Below are positions 30,587 through 40,014 of a DNA stretch of 64,000 nt, in pieces; the first letter of the stretch is position 1, and every line of letters starts with the position of its first letter. Under the pieces are notes generated by a model that saw only the letters and a program-made list of their open reading frames with translations, had not been told where the DNA came from and ran no database searches. The position numbers and the translations under genes are program-made. The stretch spans positions 2,914,001 to 2,978,000 of the forward strand of contig NZ_CP092431.1 of the NCBI RefSeq assembly GCF_022385335.1. The letters are read 5' to 3'. Source of the DNA: Streptomyces deccanensis (GTDB lineage: Bacteria; Actinomycetota; Actinomycetes; Streptomycetales; Streptomycetaceae).

Positions 30587-30992
30587 CTTCCGCTTCCACC
30601 CATTCCTTGCTGGTCAGGCCGCCTTGCTCCCGAGCCACGGGAGGCGGTCGGGCACCTGAGCATCCCACCACAACACCATTTCGCGCGCGTTGCGCACCTT
30701 GATCGACAGAGCGACCTCCAGGAGAACGCCCGGCGTACGGCAGGTGTAGCGCCCGCCGTGCCGCCCAACCGCTCTGCCGCCCATCTTGCCTGCTCGCGCC
30801 GACATACGTAACGCCCACAGGGGCGGACATCCGCCGGGCGCCCGTCACGCCTGCCCCGAAAGCCGGGCGGCATCCGTGGCCGGGGGGCAGCATGGGAGAC
30901 GGGATCCCTCGTTTACGCGAGGGAGCGGATCAAATTACGATCAGTGGATCCGACCGCCCCATCCGACCCATCCCCCACTAAGGACACAACCC
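30587..30992. other. 406-bp gap between glnA2 and the DUF3105 gene
   Basis: This is the divergent promoter region for glnA2 (minus strand) and the DUF3105 gene (plus strand). A small inverted repeat TCCCTCG/CGAGGGA (30905-30911, 30918-30924) lies about 70 bp before the DUF3105 start, followed by an AT-rich run near 30933-30950 that is a likely promoter. A 63-codon open frame on the minus strand (listed separately) fills much of the glnA2 side. Confidence 0.5.
30614..30805 (-). CDS. Possible small ORF directly upstream of glnA2
   Basis: A 63-aa open frame ending 27 bp before the glnA2 ATG, starting MSARAGKMGGRAVG and ending REMVLWWDAQVPDRLPWLGS plus KAA. Third codon positions are mostly G/C, as in real genes here. 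The tryptophan-rich tail is unlike random sequence, but no family is recognised and no clear ribosome binding site precedes the ATG. It could be an upstream leader peptide or chance. Confidence 0.25.
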   Translation of the reverse strand: MSARAGKMGGRAVGRHGGRYTCRTPGVLLEVALSIKVRNAREMVLWWDAQVPDRLPWLGSKAA

Positions 30993-31655
30993 ATGGCCGC
31001 CAAGACCAACAGCAGCGGGGACCGCAAGGCGCGCATCGAGGCGATGCGCCGTGCCGAGCGCTCCCGTGAGCGCCGGAACCGCATCCTCACGATCGGCGCC
31101 AGCGTGCTGATAGTCGCCGGCCTCGTCGTGGGCGGGACGGTCCTGATCCGCTCGCAGTCCGACGACAACGGCGGCAGCGTGGCCAGTGACTCCAAGTCGG
31201 GCGGCAAGTGGGAGACCGGCTCGGACGGTGTGAAGACCTGGAGCACCAAGCTCAGCCAGAACCACGTCACCAAGTCCGTGACGTATCCGATGGAGCCCCC
31301 GGTGGGCGGCGACCACAACCCTGTCTGGCAGAACTGCAACGGCGACGTCTACGACAAGGCGATCAAGAACGAGAACGCCGTGCACTCGCTGGAGCACGGC
31401 GCGGTCTGGGTGACGTACAACGGCAAGGCCTCCGAGGCCGACGTCAAGGCGCTCGCGGAGAAGGTCAAGAAGACCCCGTACACGCTGATGAGCCCGGTCG
31501 AGGACCAGAAGGACCCGATCATGCTGAGCGCCTGGGGCCACCAGCGCACGGTGACCGGCGCGAAGGACCCGAACGTCGACAAGTTCCTCGAGACCTACGT
31601 CCAGGGCGAGCAGACGCCCGAGCCGGGTGCCGCCTGCACCAACGGCGTCTCCTGA
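30993..31655 (+). CDS. DUF3105-family membrane-anchored protein
   Basis: A 220-aa protein: a highly basic cytoplasmic N-terminus (RKARIEAMRRAERSRERRNR), one membrane helix (ILTIGASVLIVAGLVVGGTV, about 35-54) and an extracellular domain with the DUF3105 features YPMEPPVGGDHNPVWQNC, HSLEHGAVWVTY and ILSAW-like MLSAWGHQRTV. The His and Cys residues suggest metal binding, but no function is established. The next gene encodes another His-rich anchored protein (DUF305), suggesting joint function. Confidence 0.88.
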   Translation: MAAKTNSSGDRKARIEAMRRAERSRERRNRILTIGASVLIVAGLVVGGTVLIRSQSDDNGGSVASDSKSGGKWETGSDGVKTWSTKLSQNHVTKSVTYPMEPPVGGDHNPVWQNCNGDVYDKAIKNENAVHSLEHGAVWVTYNGKASEADVKALAEKVKKTPYTLMSPVEDQKDPIMLSAWGHQRTVTGAKDPNVDKFLETYVQGEQTPEPGAACTNGVS

Positions 31656-31715
31656 CAGCCAGCGACCGACGAGCGACGAGTGAGTGACGACAGCGGGCCT
31701 GGCACAGTGGGAAGC

Positions 31716-32339
31716 ATGAAGCACATCGGTTGGATCGCCTCCGGGGCCGCGGCGGTGCTCGTCGCGGCCGGGGCGATCACGTACGCGGTCGCCGACGGGG
31801 ACGACTCGGGGCTGAAGGCCCCCGCCGCCGACTCCGCCGACGCGGGGTTCGCCCGGGACATGGCCGTCCACCACCAGCAGGCCGTCGAGATGTCGTACCT
31901 CGTGCGCGACCGGACGGACGACGAGGAGGTCCGGCGGCTCGCGTACGACATCGCGCAGACGCAGGCCAACCAGCGCGGCATGATGATCGGCTGGCTCGAC
32001 CTCTGGGGTCTGCCGAAGGTGTCGTCCGACAAGCCGATGGCCTGGATGGGCATGGGCGACATGGCCTCCGGCGAGGACGGCGCGCTGATGCCGGGGATGG
32101 CGACCGACACCGAGATGGACAAGCTCGGCAAGCTGAACGGCAAGCAGGCCGAGATCTTCTTCCTCCAGCTGATGACCGACCACCACAAGGGCGGCATCCA
32201 CATGGCGGAGGGCTGTGTCACCAAGTGCACGGTCGGCGTGGAGAAGAAGCTCGCCCAGGGCATGGTGAACGGCCAGGAGTCCGAGATCTCCTTGATGACC
32301 CGCATGCTGAAGGACCGGGGCGCCGCGCCGCGATCCTGA
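31716..32339 (+). CDS. DUF305-family membrane-anchored protein
   Basis: A 207-aa protein from the ATG at 31716 (a GTG at 31680 would add 12 residues). An N-terminal membrane anchor (HIGWIASGAAAVLVAAGAIT) precedes two DUF305 repeats with paired histidines: FARDMAVHHQQAVEMSYLVR and LQLMTDHHKGGIHMAEG. It is also rich in methionine (PMAWMGMGDMASG), a composition seen in copper-handling proteins, but the metal is not known. It sits 60 bp after the DUF3105 gene. Confidence 0.88.
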   Translation: MKHIGWIASGAAAVLVAAGAITYAVADGDDSGLKAPAADSADAGFARDMAVHHQQAVEMSYLVRDRTDDEEVRRLAYDIAQTQANQRGMMIGWLDLWGLPKVSSDKPMAWMGMGDMASGEDGALMPGMATDTEMDKLGKLNGKQAEIFFLQLMTDHHKGGIHMAEGCVTKCTVGVEKKLAQGMVNGQESEISLMTRMLKDRGAAPRS

Positions 32340-32427
32340 CGCCGGTGGACCGCGGTTGGGGTGCGGCGCTTCGAACGTGGGGTGCCCCACACCCCATTGC
32401 GTCGCTCTGACGATTACACTGGGCCGC

Positions 32428-34182
32428 GTGCCTCAACTTCGTCTCGCTTTGAATCAGATCGACTCGACGGTCGGCGACATCGCCGGGAACGCCGAGGCGG
32501 TGGTCCGCTGGACCCGGCACTCCGCCGAGCAGGGAGCGCATCTCGTGGCGTTCCCCGAGATGGTGCTGACCGGATACCCCGTCGAGGACCTGGCGCTGCG
32601 CGGCTCCTTCGTGGAGGCGTCGCGCGCCGCGCTGAGGGCGCTCGCCGCGCGGCTCGCCGACGAGGGCTTCGGGGAGCTCCCGGTGATCGTCGGCTACCTC
32701 GACCGTTCCGAGTCCGCCGCGCCGAAGTACGGCCAGCCGGCCGGGGCGCCCCGGAACGCGGGCGCGGTGCTGCACCGGGGCGAGGTGGCGCTCACCTACG
32801 CCAAGCACCACCTCCCCAACTACGGCGTGTTCGACGAGTTCCGCTACTTCGTGCCCGGCGACACCATGCCGGTGCTGCGACTCCACGGCGTCGACATCGC
32901 TCTCGCCATCTGCGAGGACCTCTGGCAGGACGGCGGCCGCGTCCCGGCCGCCCGGTCCGCCGGGGCCGGGCTGCTGCTCTCCATCAACGCCTCGCCGTAC
33001 GAGCGCGACAAGGACGACACCCGGCTCGAACTGGTGCGCAAGCGGGCCCAGGAGGCCGGCTGCACGACCGCGTACCTGGCGATGATCGGCGGCCAGGACG
33101 AGCTGGTCTTCGACGGTGACTCGATCGTCGTCGACAAGCACGGCGAAGTGGTCGCGCGGGCGCCGCAGTTCGCGGAGGGATGCGTGGTCCTGGACCTGGA
33201 CCTCCCGGCGGCCGCCGCCGAACCGGTCACGGGCGTCGTGGACGACGGGCTGCGCATCGACCGGCTCGTGATCTCCGAGGAGCCTCTGCCCGCGTACGAG
33301 CCGGAGCTGACCGGCGGGTACGCGGAGCGCCTCGACGACGACGAGGAGGTGTACTCGGCGCTGGTGGTGGGCCTGCGGGCGTACGCCGCGAAGAACGGCT
33401 TCTCGTCCGTGCTGATCGGGCTCTCCGGCGGTATCGACTCGGCGCTCGTCGCGGCGATCGCGTGCGACGCGCTGGGCGCGCAGAACGTGTACGGCGTGTC
33501 CATGCCGTCGAAGTACTCGTCGGACCACTCCAAGGGCGACGCGGCGGAGCTGGCGCGGCGGACGGGGCTGAACTTCCGCACGATCCCGATCGAGCCGATG
33601 TTCGACGCGTACATGTCCTCGACCGAGCTGACGGGGCTGGCCGAGGAGAACCTCCAGTCGCGGCTGCGCGGCACGCTGCTGATGGCGATCTCCAACCAGG
33701 AGGGCCACATCGTGCTCGCGCCCGGCAACAAGTCGGAGCTGGCGGTGGGGTACTCGACGCTGTACGGCGACTCGGTGGGCGCGTACGGCCCCATCAAGGA
33801 CGTGTACAAGACGTCGATCTTCCGCCTCGCGGAGTGGCGCAACCGGGCGGCGGTCGAGCGGGGCCAGACCCCGCCGATCCCGGAGAACTCCATCTCCAAG
33901 CCCCCGAGCGCGGAACTCCGCCCCGGCCAGGTCGACACGGACTCCCTCCCGGACTACCCCGTCCTGGACGCGATCCTGGAGCTCTACGTCGACCGCGACC
34001 AGGGCGCCGACGCGATCGTCGCCGCCGGTTTCGACCGGGACCTGGTCGTCAAGACCCTGCGCATGGTCGACACCGCCGAGTACAAGCGGCGCCAGTACCC
34101 GCCGGGCACGAAGATCTCCCCGAAGGGCTTCGGCAAGGACCGCCGACTCCCGATCACGAACCGCTGGCGCGAGCAGGCGTAG
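32428..34182 (+). CDS. nadE: Glutamine-dependent NAD+ synthetase
   Basis: A 584-aa two-domain enzyme making NAD+ from deamido-NAD+ with ammonia from glutamine. The N-terminal nitrilase domain carries the triad E44 (AFPEMVLTGYP), Lys near 126 (TYAKHHLPNYG) and C162 (LAICEDLW). The C-terminal synthetase domain has the ATP loop IGLSGGIDSALV (near 333). I chose the GTG at 32428 because VPQLRLALNQIDSTVGD is the family start. TACACT lies 7 bp upstream and no ribosome binding site is seen, so the transcript may be leaderless. Confidence 0.95.
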   Translation: MPQLRLALNQIDSTVGDIAGNAEAVVRWTRHSAEQGAHLVAFPEMVLTGYPVEDLALRGSFVEASRAALRALAARLADEGFGELPVIVGYLDRSESAAPKYGQPAGAPRNAGAVLHRGEVALTYAKHHLPNYGVFDEFRYFVPGDTMPVLRLHGVDIALAICEDLWQDGGRVPAARSAGAGLLLSINASPYERDKDDTRLELVRKRAQEAGCTTAYLAMIGGQDELVFDGDSIVVDKHGEVVARAPQFAEGCVVLDLDLPAAAAEPVTGVVDDGLRIDRLVISEEPLPAYEPELTGGYAERLDDDEEVYSALVVGLRAYAAKNGFSSVLIGLSGGIDSALVAAIACDALGAQNVYGVSMPSKYSSDHSKGDAAELARRTGLNFRTIPIEPMFDAYMSSTELTGLAEENLQSRLRGTLLMAISNQEGHIVLAPGNKSELAVGYSTLYGDSVGAYGPIKDVYKTSIFRLAEWRNRAAVERGQTPPIPENSISKPPSAELRPGQVDTDSLPDYPVLDAILELYVDRDQGADAIVAAGFDRDLVVKTLRMVDTAEYKRRQYPPGTKISPKGFGKDRRLPITNRWREQA

Positions 34183-34187
34183 GCGCC

Positions 34188-34228
34188 GGGCCGGGGGCCT
34201 GGGGGCTGGTCCCTCAGGCCCCCGGCCC
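34188..34228. terminator. Hairpin terminator between nadE and the GNAT gene
   Basis: GGGCCGGGGGCCTG (34188-34201) and CAGGCCCCCGGCCC (34215-34228) pair perfectly over 14 bp with a 13-nt loop, between two convergent genes. Confidence 0.85.
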
Positions 34229-34259
34229 GCGCAGACCCCGGATCGTAGAACTCGGGCTC

Positions 34260-34859
34260 TCAGGCCTCCGGTTCGCGCAGGCCGACGCAGTCGAGGGCCC
34301 AGAAGACGTCCGTGTAGACGAAGGTGCCCGTCATCCACGGCTCGTGGGCGGAGAGACGGGCGACCTGGAACGCGGCCTCGGGGATGCGCAGTGACGGCGA
34401 GCGGAAGCCCGCCGCCGCGGCGCCCTCGAAGCCGCGCTCGCCGTAGTAGTGCGGCGCCCCTTCCAGGAAGACCAGCGGCACGCCCTGGCCGTCCGCCGCC
34501 GCGAGGGCGTGCGCGACGAGCCGGGTGCCGATGCCCTGACGCTGGAACTCCGGGAGCACGCCCAGCGGCGACAGGGTCAGCACGTCCACGATCCGACGCG
34601 GGGCGTCCAGGCGCCCCGCGCTCAGCAGGACGTGTCCGACGATCCGGTCGTCCACGGTGGCGACGAAGGAGAGCGGTGCCGTCGCGGCGGGCGTGGCGCG
34701 CAGCGCCTCCACGAGCCTGGGGATCCGCTCGTCGTCACCGAAGGCGCGCGCATGAACCTCGCGCACCCCTCGGTGATCGTCGGCGCTCTCCTGCCTGATC
34801 ACCGGCCCCGCACCACTCGGAGCGAACGGCGGCCGGTCGGACGTGTCGTGTGCGGTCAT
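34260..34859 (-). CDS. GNAT-family N-acetyltransferase
   Basis: A 199-aa acetyltransferase. The acetyl-CoA binding core is visible as LSPLGVLPEFQRQGIGTRLV (the Q/RxxGxG/A motif), followed by VPLVFLEGAPHYYGERGFEG, a motif of the YhbS-like subgroup. The target is unknown. It is a single gene, convergent with nadE. Confidence 0.9.
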   Translation of the reverse strand: MTAHDTSDRPPFAPSGAGPVIRQESADDHRGVREVHARAFGDDERIPRLVEALRATPAATAPLSFVATVDDRIVGHVLLSAGRLDAPRRIVDVLTLSPLGVLPEFQRQGIGTRLVAHALAAADGQGVPLVFLEGAPHYYGERGFEGAAAAGFRSPSLRIPEAAFQVARLSAHEPWMTGTFVYTDVFWALDCVGLREPEA

Positions 34860-34901
34860 GGCCGCGAGCGTAGATCCGGGAGCGGCAGACGGGCGAGGCG
34901 A

Positions 34902-36131
34902 TTACGCCCCCACCCGCACCGTCTCCGACTCCCCCGGCACATGGGACGCCACCACGCGGCCGCGGTGCGGGACGGGGGTCGGTGTCCGGCGGGTGTCGAC
35001 GGCGTAGGACACCGCCGCGACCGCGAGGCCGATCAGGGCGAGGGCCGCGCCCGCGGTGGCCGGGGCCGTCGTGCCGAGGCCGGCGGTCAGGGCGAGGCCG
35101 CCGATCCAGGCGCCGCCCGCGTTGGCGAGGTTGAAGGCGGCCTGGTTGGCGGAGGAGGCGAGGGAGGGAGCGGCGGCGGCCTTCTCCATGACCATCAGCT
35201 GCAGGGGCGAGCCGGTGGCGAAGGCCGCGACGCCGAGGAGGAGGACGGCCAGGGCGGCGCTCCACTGCGCGGTCATGAGGACCGGGAAGAGGGCCAGGAC
35301 GAGGATCAGGGACGCCAGGCCGCCGAAGAGGGTGCCGCGCAGGGAGTGGTCGGCGAGGCGCCCGCCGGCCAGGTTGCCGATGGTCGCGCCGACGCCGAAC
35401 AGCGCGAGCAGCAGGGTCACGCTGGTCTCGGCGTACCCGGCGGAGTCCGTGAGCATCGGCGTGATGTAGCTGTAGGCGGAGAAGAGGGCGCCGAAGCCGG
35501 CGACGGTCGTGCCGAGGGCGAGCCAGACGGGCAGGGAGCGCAGGGCGCCCAGTTCGCCGCGCAGGCCGGTGGAGGGGGCGTCCGTCCTGTCGTCCGGCAG
35601 CAGGAGGGCGAGGGAGGCGATGGCGGCGAGGCCGATCGCGCTGACGCCGAGGAAGGTGATCCGCCAGCCGAAGTGCTGGCCCACGAGGGTCGCGGCCGGG
35701 ACTCCGGCGACGTTGGCGATCGTCAGGCCCAGGAACATCAGCGAGACCGAGCGGGCCTTGCGCTCCGGCGCCACGAGGCCGGTCGCGACGACCGCGCCGA
35801 CGCCGAAGAAGGCGCCGTGCGGCAGGCCGCTGAGGAAGCGGGCGGCGAGCAGCCAGTGCTCGTCGGGGGCGAGTGCGGAGAGCGCGTTGCCGGCGACGAA
35901 GAGGAGCATCAGCCCGATCAGGACCTTGCGGCGGGGCATCCGGGCGGTGGCCGCGGCGAGCAGCGGGGCGCCGATGACGACGCCGAGCGCGTACGCGGAG
36001 ACGAGGTGGCCGGCTGCGGGGATCGTGATGCCGAGGTCGGCGGCGACCTCGGGGAGGAGACCCATGATGACGAACTCGGTCGTGCCGATTCCGAAGGCGC
36101 CTACGGCGAGAGCGAGCAGGGCCAAAGGCAT
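34902..36131 (-). CDS. MFS transporter, DHA1/AraJ-type drug or sugar efflux
   Basis: A 409-aa, twelve-helix permease. It opens MPLALLALAVGAFGIGTTEF, with VIMGLLPEVAADLGITIPAA and motif A (ATARMPRRKVLIGLMLLF), followed by RFLSGLPHGAFFGVGAVVAT, a pattern of the AraJ/YdhP group. I used the ATG at 36131, which gives the family N-terminus; the longer reading adds a Pro-rich tail. The substrate is not predictable. It lies 42 bp downstream of the GNAT gene start, in the same direction. Confidence 0.92.
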   Translation of the reverse strand: MPLALLALAVGAFGIGTTEFVIMGLLPEVAADLGITIPAAGHLVSAYALGVVIGAPLLAAATARMPRRKVLIGLMLLFVAGNALSALAPDEHWLLAARFLSGLPHGAFFGVGAVVATGLVAPERKARSVSLMFLGLTIANVAGVPAATLVGQHFGWRITFLGVSAIGLAAIASLALLLPDDRTDAPSTGLRGELGALRSLPVWLALGTTVAGFGALFSAYSYITPMLTDSAGYAETSVTLLLALFGVGATIGNLAGGRLADHSLRGTLFGGLASLILVLALFPVLMTAQWSAALAVLLLGVAAFATGSPLQLMVMEKAAAAPSLASSANQAAFNLANAGGAWIGGLALTAGLGTTAPATAGAALALIGLAVAAVSYAVDTRRTPTPVPHRGRVVASHVPGESETVRVGA

Positions 36132-36275
36132 GACGGGGAGACCTTTCGAAGGGTGCGGTAGGACAGGGGGAGGGAAAGGAAGGAATCGGTTCCGTTCCAT
36201 CGTATGTTCATTGACGGAACAAACTCGAACCGGTGGCCTATTCCCCTGTTCCGCTCCCCCGCCCCACCTGCGCCG

Positions 36276-37325
36276 TCAGCCTCCAGACGTGTCGATCGTC
36301 ACCCGCGCCGCCACCGGCAGATGGTCGCTGCCGGTCTCCGGCAGGGTCCAGGACGCCCTGGGTTCCATGCCGCGCACCATGATCTGGTCGATCCGGGCCA
36401 TCGGGAACGACGCCGGCCAGCTGAACCCGAAGCCGCTGCCCGCGGCGCCCTGGGTGGAGCGCATCTGGGCGGTGACGGCGTTCAGGGCGCGGTCGTTCAT
36501 GGTGCCGTTGAGGTCGCCGAGGAGGACGACCTGCTGGATCGGCTCGTCGGCGATGGCCTCGCCGAGGGCGTCGGCGCTCTTGTCGCGCTGGCGGGCGGTG
36601 AACCCGGCCTCCAGCTTCACCCGTACCGAGGGGAGATGGGCGACGTAGACGGCGACGGGCCCGTCGGGTGCCGCCACCGTCGAACGCATCGCGCGCTCCC
36701 AGCCGAGCTTGATGTCGACGGGCTTGGTGTCGCTCATCCGGTACTTGCTCCAGAGCCCGACCGTGCCGACGACCTCGTGGTACGGGTACGTCGCCGCGAG
36801 CGCCTTCTCGTACACCGGCACCGCGTTCTCGGTGAGTTCCTCCAGCGCCACCACGTCCGCGCCGGAGGCGGCGACCTCGCGGGCCGTGCCGGACGGGTCG
36901 GCGTTGTCCGCGTTGACGTTGTGGGTGACGACGGCGAGGTCGCCGCCGCTGCCGGTCTTGCTGGTGACGAGTCCGCCGAAGATGTTCAGCCAGACGATCG
37001 TGGGCACCAGGAGCGCGATGAGCGCCGTCGCCGACTTGCGGACCAGGGCGAGGATCAGCAGCAGCGGGATCGCGAGACCGAACCAGGGCAGGAACGTCTC
37101 GGTCAGACTGCCCAGATTGCCCACGGCGTTGGGGACCTGGGCGTGCAACACCATCACCAGGGCGACGAGAACCGCGAGGACCGCGACGACGATGCCGCGC
37201 CGCCAGATCCGCCGGTCTCCTCTCCATCCGCCGAAGAGGCGGCCGAACAGGCGCCGGAACCGGGATTGTTCGCGGCCCTGCCCGGTGCCGCCGCCGCCCG
37301 TCTCCGTCATGTACGCCTGCGCCAT
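36276..37325 (-). CDS. Membrane-anchored endonuclease/exonuclease/phosphatase-family protein
   Basis: A 349-aa protein. Three hydrophobic segments (IVVAVLAVLVALVMVL, LPWFGLAIPLLLILALV, ATALIALLVPTIVWLNIF; about 45-120) anchor a C-terminal EEP domain outside or at the membrane. EEP metal and catalytic motifs are present: THNVNADNADPS, VALEELTE, LLGDLNGTMND and GSDHLPVAARV. Relatives include phosphodiesterases and nucleases; the substrate is not known. The ATG at 37325 was used; an ATG five codons later is possible. Confidence 0.9.
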   Translation of the reverse strand: MAQAYMTETGGGGTGQGREQSRFRRLFGRLFGGWRGDRRIWRRGIVVAVLAVLVALVMVLHAQVPNAVGNLGSLTETFLPWFGLAIPLLLILALVRKSATALIALLVPTIVWLNIFGGLVTSKTGSGGDLAVVTHNVNADNADPSGTAREVAASGADVVALEELTENAVPVYEKALAATYPYHEVVGTVGLWSKYRMSDTKPVDIKLGWERAMRSTVAAPDGPVAVYVAHLPSVRVKLEAGFTARQRDKSADALGEAIADEPIQQVVLLGDLNGTMNDRALNAVTAQMRSTQGAAGSGFGFSWPASFPMARIDQIMVRGMEPRASWTLPETGSDHLPVAARVTIDTSGG

Positions 37326-37533
37326 ACCGTCGCCTCACTGCCTGCCGTGCACTTCTTCCCCCGCGCTCTAAAAACCCTAGGGGATGATCGCCGTCGTTCC
37401 CGCCGTCACCGGGCGGTCGTACGGGCGCAAGGACGCACAACCCGCTGTTCGGAGTTCCGAACCGCCGGACAGGCCCCGACGTCTGTAACGAAACGCGCAC
37501 ATCACTGTGACTCACTTCGCAGACTGCCGACGG

Positions 37534-38166
37534 TCAGTCAGAAGGGCGGAGCCCTTCGAGGACCGTGTCGACGATCCTCTCCGCGAGGTCCTCGGGGAGC
37601 GGGGCGTCCGGGCGCATGACGGTGCGGACCAGCATGGGGCCGAAGACCAGGTCGCCGACGAGGTCGATGTCCACGTCCGGGCGGAGCTCGCCGTTGTCCC
37701 GGCCCCGGCGCAGGACGTCGGCGAGGGCCCGGCGGCGGGGGGCGACGACGTCCGCGTGGTAGGCGTCCCAGATCTTGGGGCTGCTCTTCATCTGGGCGAT
37801 GACGTTGTGCAGGATCGCCGAGGGCCGGTTGAGCAGCCCGCGCCGGCGTGCCGCCTCCAGGAAGACGACCAGGTCGTCGCGCATCGAGGTGCCGGGCAGC
37901 ACCGGGTCCGGGGGTTCGGCGGCGCGCAGTACGTCGACGAAGAGGGCCTCCTTGCCGCTCCAGCGGCGGTAGATGGTCGCCTTGCCGACACCGGCGGTGC
38001 GGGCCACCCGCTCGATCGACAACTCCGCGAGCGGCACGCCCTCTTCGAGGAGCCTCATGACGCCCTCGATGATGGACCGCTCCACGGCCTCGCTGCGGGG
38101 CCGTCCGCGTACGGGGCTGCCGTCCCGGACCCGCCCGTCTTCGGCGTGGCTCTCGGCGAGGCTCAA
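37534..38166 (-). CDS. TetR-family regulator partnered with the MFS exporter
   Basis: A 210-aa repressor with a clean TetR helix-turn-helix: RGRPRSEAVERSIIEGVMRL, then ELSIERVARTAGVGKATIYR and RWSGKEALFVDV. No ATG or GTG lies at a sensible place; the TTG at 38166 is preceded by GGAG at good distance and starts 79 bp after the exporter stop, so I prefer it to a long reading that overlaps the exporter gene. The gene follows the DHA2 exporter on the same strand, and a palindrome lies just before that exporter, so it probably represses the pair. Confidence 0.88.
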   Translation of the reverse strand: MSLAESHAEDGRVRDGSPVRGRPRSEAVERSIIEGVMRLLEEGVPLAELSIERVARTAGVGKATIYRRWSGKEALFVDVLRAAEPPDPVLPGTSMRDDLVVFLEAARRRGLLNRPSAILHNVIAQMKSSPKIWDAYHADVVAPRRRALADVLRRGRDNGELRPDVDIDLVGDLVFGPMLVRTVMRPDAPLPEDLAERIVDTVLEGLRPSD

Positions 38167-38245
38167 GGTCGACTCCGTCTCTCGTGTGCTGGCCGGCTCG
38201 CTCGTGGCTCCGTTCGGCCCACTCGCGCGTCGGTCCGATTCTCCG

Positions 38246-39823
38246 TCAGTGGTCGGCGGCCACCAACTCCGTCTCCTCCTCGCCCTCTTGGCCGCTCTTC
38301 GGCCGTCCCGGCAGGAACACCGCCATGGCCACCGCGCCGAGGAGGGCGACACCGGCCCCGCACAGGGCGGTCACGTGCATGGCGTGCAGGAAGGCGTCGT
38401 GGGCGGGGGTGACCAGGGCCTCGCCCCGCTCGCCGAGGCGGGCGGCGAGCCCGAGAGTGGCCTCGATGGACTCGGCGGCGGCGTGCGGGGCGCCGTCCGG
38501 CAGCTTGTCCTCGATGTCCCCGCGGTAGGCGGTGGAGAGCACCGAACCGAGGACGGCGATACCGAGGGCGCCGCCGACCTGCCGGAAGGTGTTGCTGAGC
38601 GCGGACGCGGAGCCGGCCTTCTCGCGGGGCAGGGCCTGCATGACGACGACGCTCAGCGGGGTCATGACGTGCGCCATGCCGACGCCCATGAAGAAGAAGA
38701 CGACTTCGAGGATCCAGATCGGGGTGTCCGCGTCCAGCACGGCGAACGCGGCCAGCATGGCGGCGATCAGGATCATGCCGGCCGTGCACACCGCGTTGTT
38801 GCCGAACCGGTCGACGACGAGGCGGGCGCGGGGCGCGAAGACGAGCTGGGCGACGGCCAGCGGGAGCATCAACAGGCCGGTCTGGAGCGGGGAGTAGCCG
38901 CGGACGGTCTGGGTGTAGAAGACGGAGAAGAAGGTCACGCCCATCAGCGCGAAGAAGACCAGGCCGATCACGCCGATGGCGGCGGAGAACACCTTGTTCT
39001 TGAAGAAGTCCATGTCGATGGACGGGTGGTCGCTGCGCTTCTCGAAGACGACGAAGGCGGCGAGGACGGCGAGGCCGCCCAGGCTGGGCGCGAGGACCGT
39101 GGCGTCGGTGAAGTCGGCGAGCTGGCCGCCGCGGATGATGCCGTAGACGAGGAGGACGAGGCCGACCACGGAGAGCAGGACGCCGACGGGGTCGATGCGG
39201 CCGGGGTTCGGGTCGCGCGAGTCGGGGACCAGCCAGAGCATCAGGCCGAGGGCGAGGACGACGATCGGCACGTTGATCAGGAAGACCGAGCCCCACCAGA
39301 AGTGGTCGAGCAGGAGGCCGCCGGTGATCGGGCCGATGGCGATGGCGAGGCCGACTCCGCCCGCCCAGATGCCGATGGCCTTGGGCTGCTCGTCGCGTTC
39401 GAAGACGTTCATCAGGACGGCGAGGGTGGCGGGCATGACGAAGGCGGCGCCGAGGCCCATGACCGCGCGGAAGGCGATCAGCTCGCCCGGGGAGCCCGAG
39501 ATGGCGGCCAGCGCGGAGCCGATGCCGAAGACGACGAGTCCGCCGAGCAGCACCTTCTTGCGGCCGAGGCGGTCGCCGAGGAGACCGGCGGAGAACAGCA
39601 GCCCCGCGAAGACCAGGGTGTAGGCGTTGATCGCCCACTCCAGCTCGCTCTGGGTGGCGCCGAGCCCGGTGGGCGCCGGGGTGGAGATCGTCTTGATGGC
39701 GACGTTGAGGATCGAGTTGTCGAGCACCACGATCAGCAGGCTCAGCATCAGCACACCGAGGATCGCCCAGCGGCGCCGGTGCACTGCCGCCGGTATGCGG
39801 GAGTCAGGGACTGCGGTAGTCAT
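38246..39823 (-). CDS. MFS transporter, DHA2 (EmrB/QacA-type, 14 helices)
   Basis: A 525-aa drug:proton antiporter-type permease. Family motifs: motif [41 protein letters not shown] in helix 1 with the DHA2 N-terminal pattern; the antiporter motif C region [20 protein letters not shown] with LINVPI. Length and helix count fit the 14-helix subfamily. The ATG at 39823 is 22 bp from a near-perfect operator. Substrate unknown; induction by an exported compound through the downstream TetR protein is likely. Confidence 0.93.
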   Translation of the reverse strand: MTTAVPDSRIPAAVHRRRWAILGVLMLSLLIVVLDNSILNVAIKTISTPAPTGLGATQSELEWAINAYTLVFAGLLFSAGLLGDRLGRKKVLLGGLVVFGIGSALAAISGSPGELIAFRAVMGLGAAFVMPATLAVLMNVFERDEQPKAIGIWAGGVGLAIAIGPITGGLLLDHFWWGSVFLINVPIVVLALGLMLWLVPDSRDPNPGRIDPVGVLLSVVGLVLLVYGIIRGGQLADFTDATVLAPSLGGLAVLAAFVVFEKRSDHPSIDMDFFKNKVFSAAIGVIGLVFFALMGVTFFSVFYTQTVRGYSPLQTGLLMLPLAVAQLVFAPRARLVVDRFGNNAVCTAGMILIAAMLAAFAVLDADTPIWILEVVFFFMGVGMAHVMTPLSVVVMQALPREKAGSASALSNTFRQVGGALGIAVLGSVLSTAYRGDIEDKLPDGAPHAAAESIEATLGLAARLGERGEALVTPAHDAFLHAMHVTALCGAGVALLGAVAMAVFLPGRPKSGQEGEEETELVAADH

Positions 39824-39845
39824 GTCGTCGACCCTAGACCTATTT

Positions 39846-39868
39846 CGATACGGGACCGTCTCGTATCG
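39846..39868. promoter_or_regulatory. Predicted TetR operator before the DHA2 exporter
   Basis: A 23-bp near-perfect palindrome: CGATACG at one end, CGTATCG at the other and GAC/GTC inside, broken only at the centre and one symmetric pair. Size and position fit a TetR-family dimer site covering the exporter promoter. The partner is presumably the TetR protein encoded downstream of the exporter. Confidence 0.7.
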
Positions 39869-40014
39869 TAAATCTTTTACCCGGCTCTTACGCGCCGTAT
39901 GCCTGAACGGTCACACGTACCCGCTCTGGCCCTCCCCCGCCCTAGGTGCCACCATGGGAAGTGGTCCGGGGACACCGTCAGGGTGCCTCGAGATGACATG
40001 AAGGAGCTGGAGCG

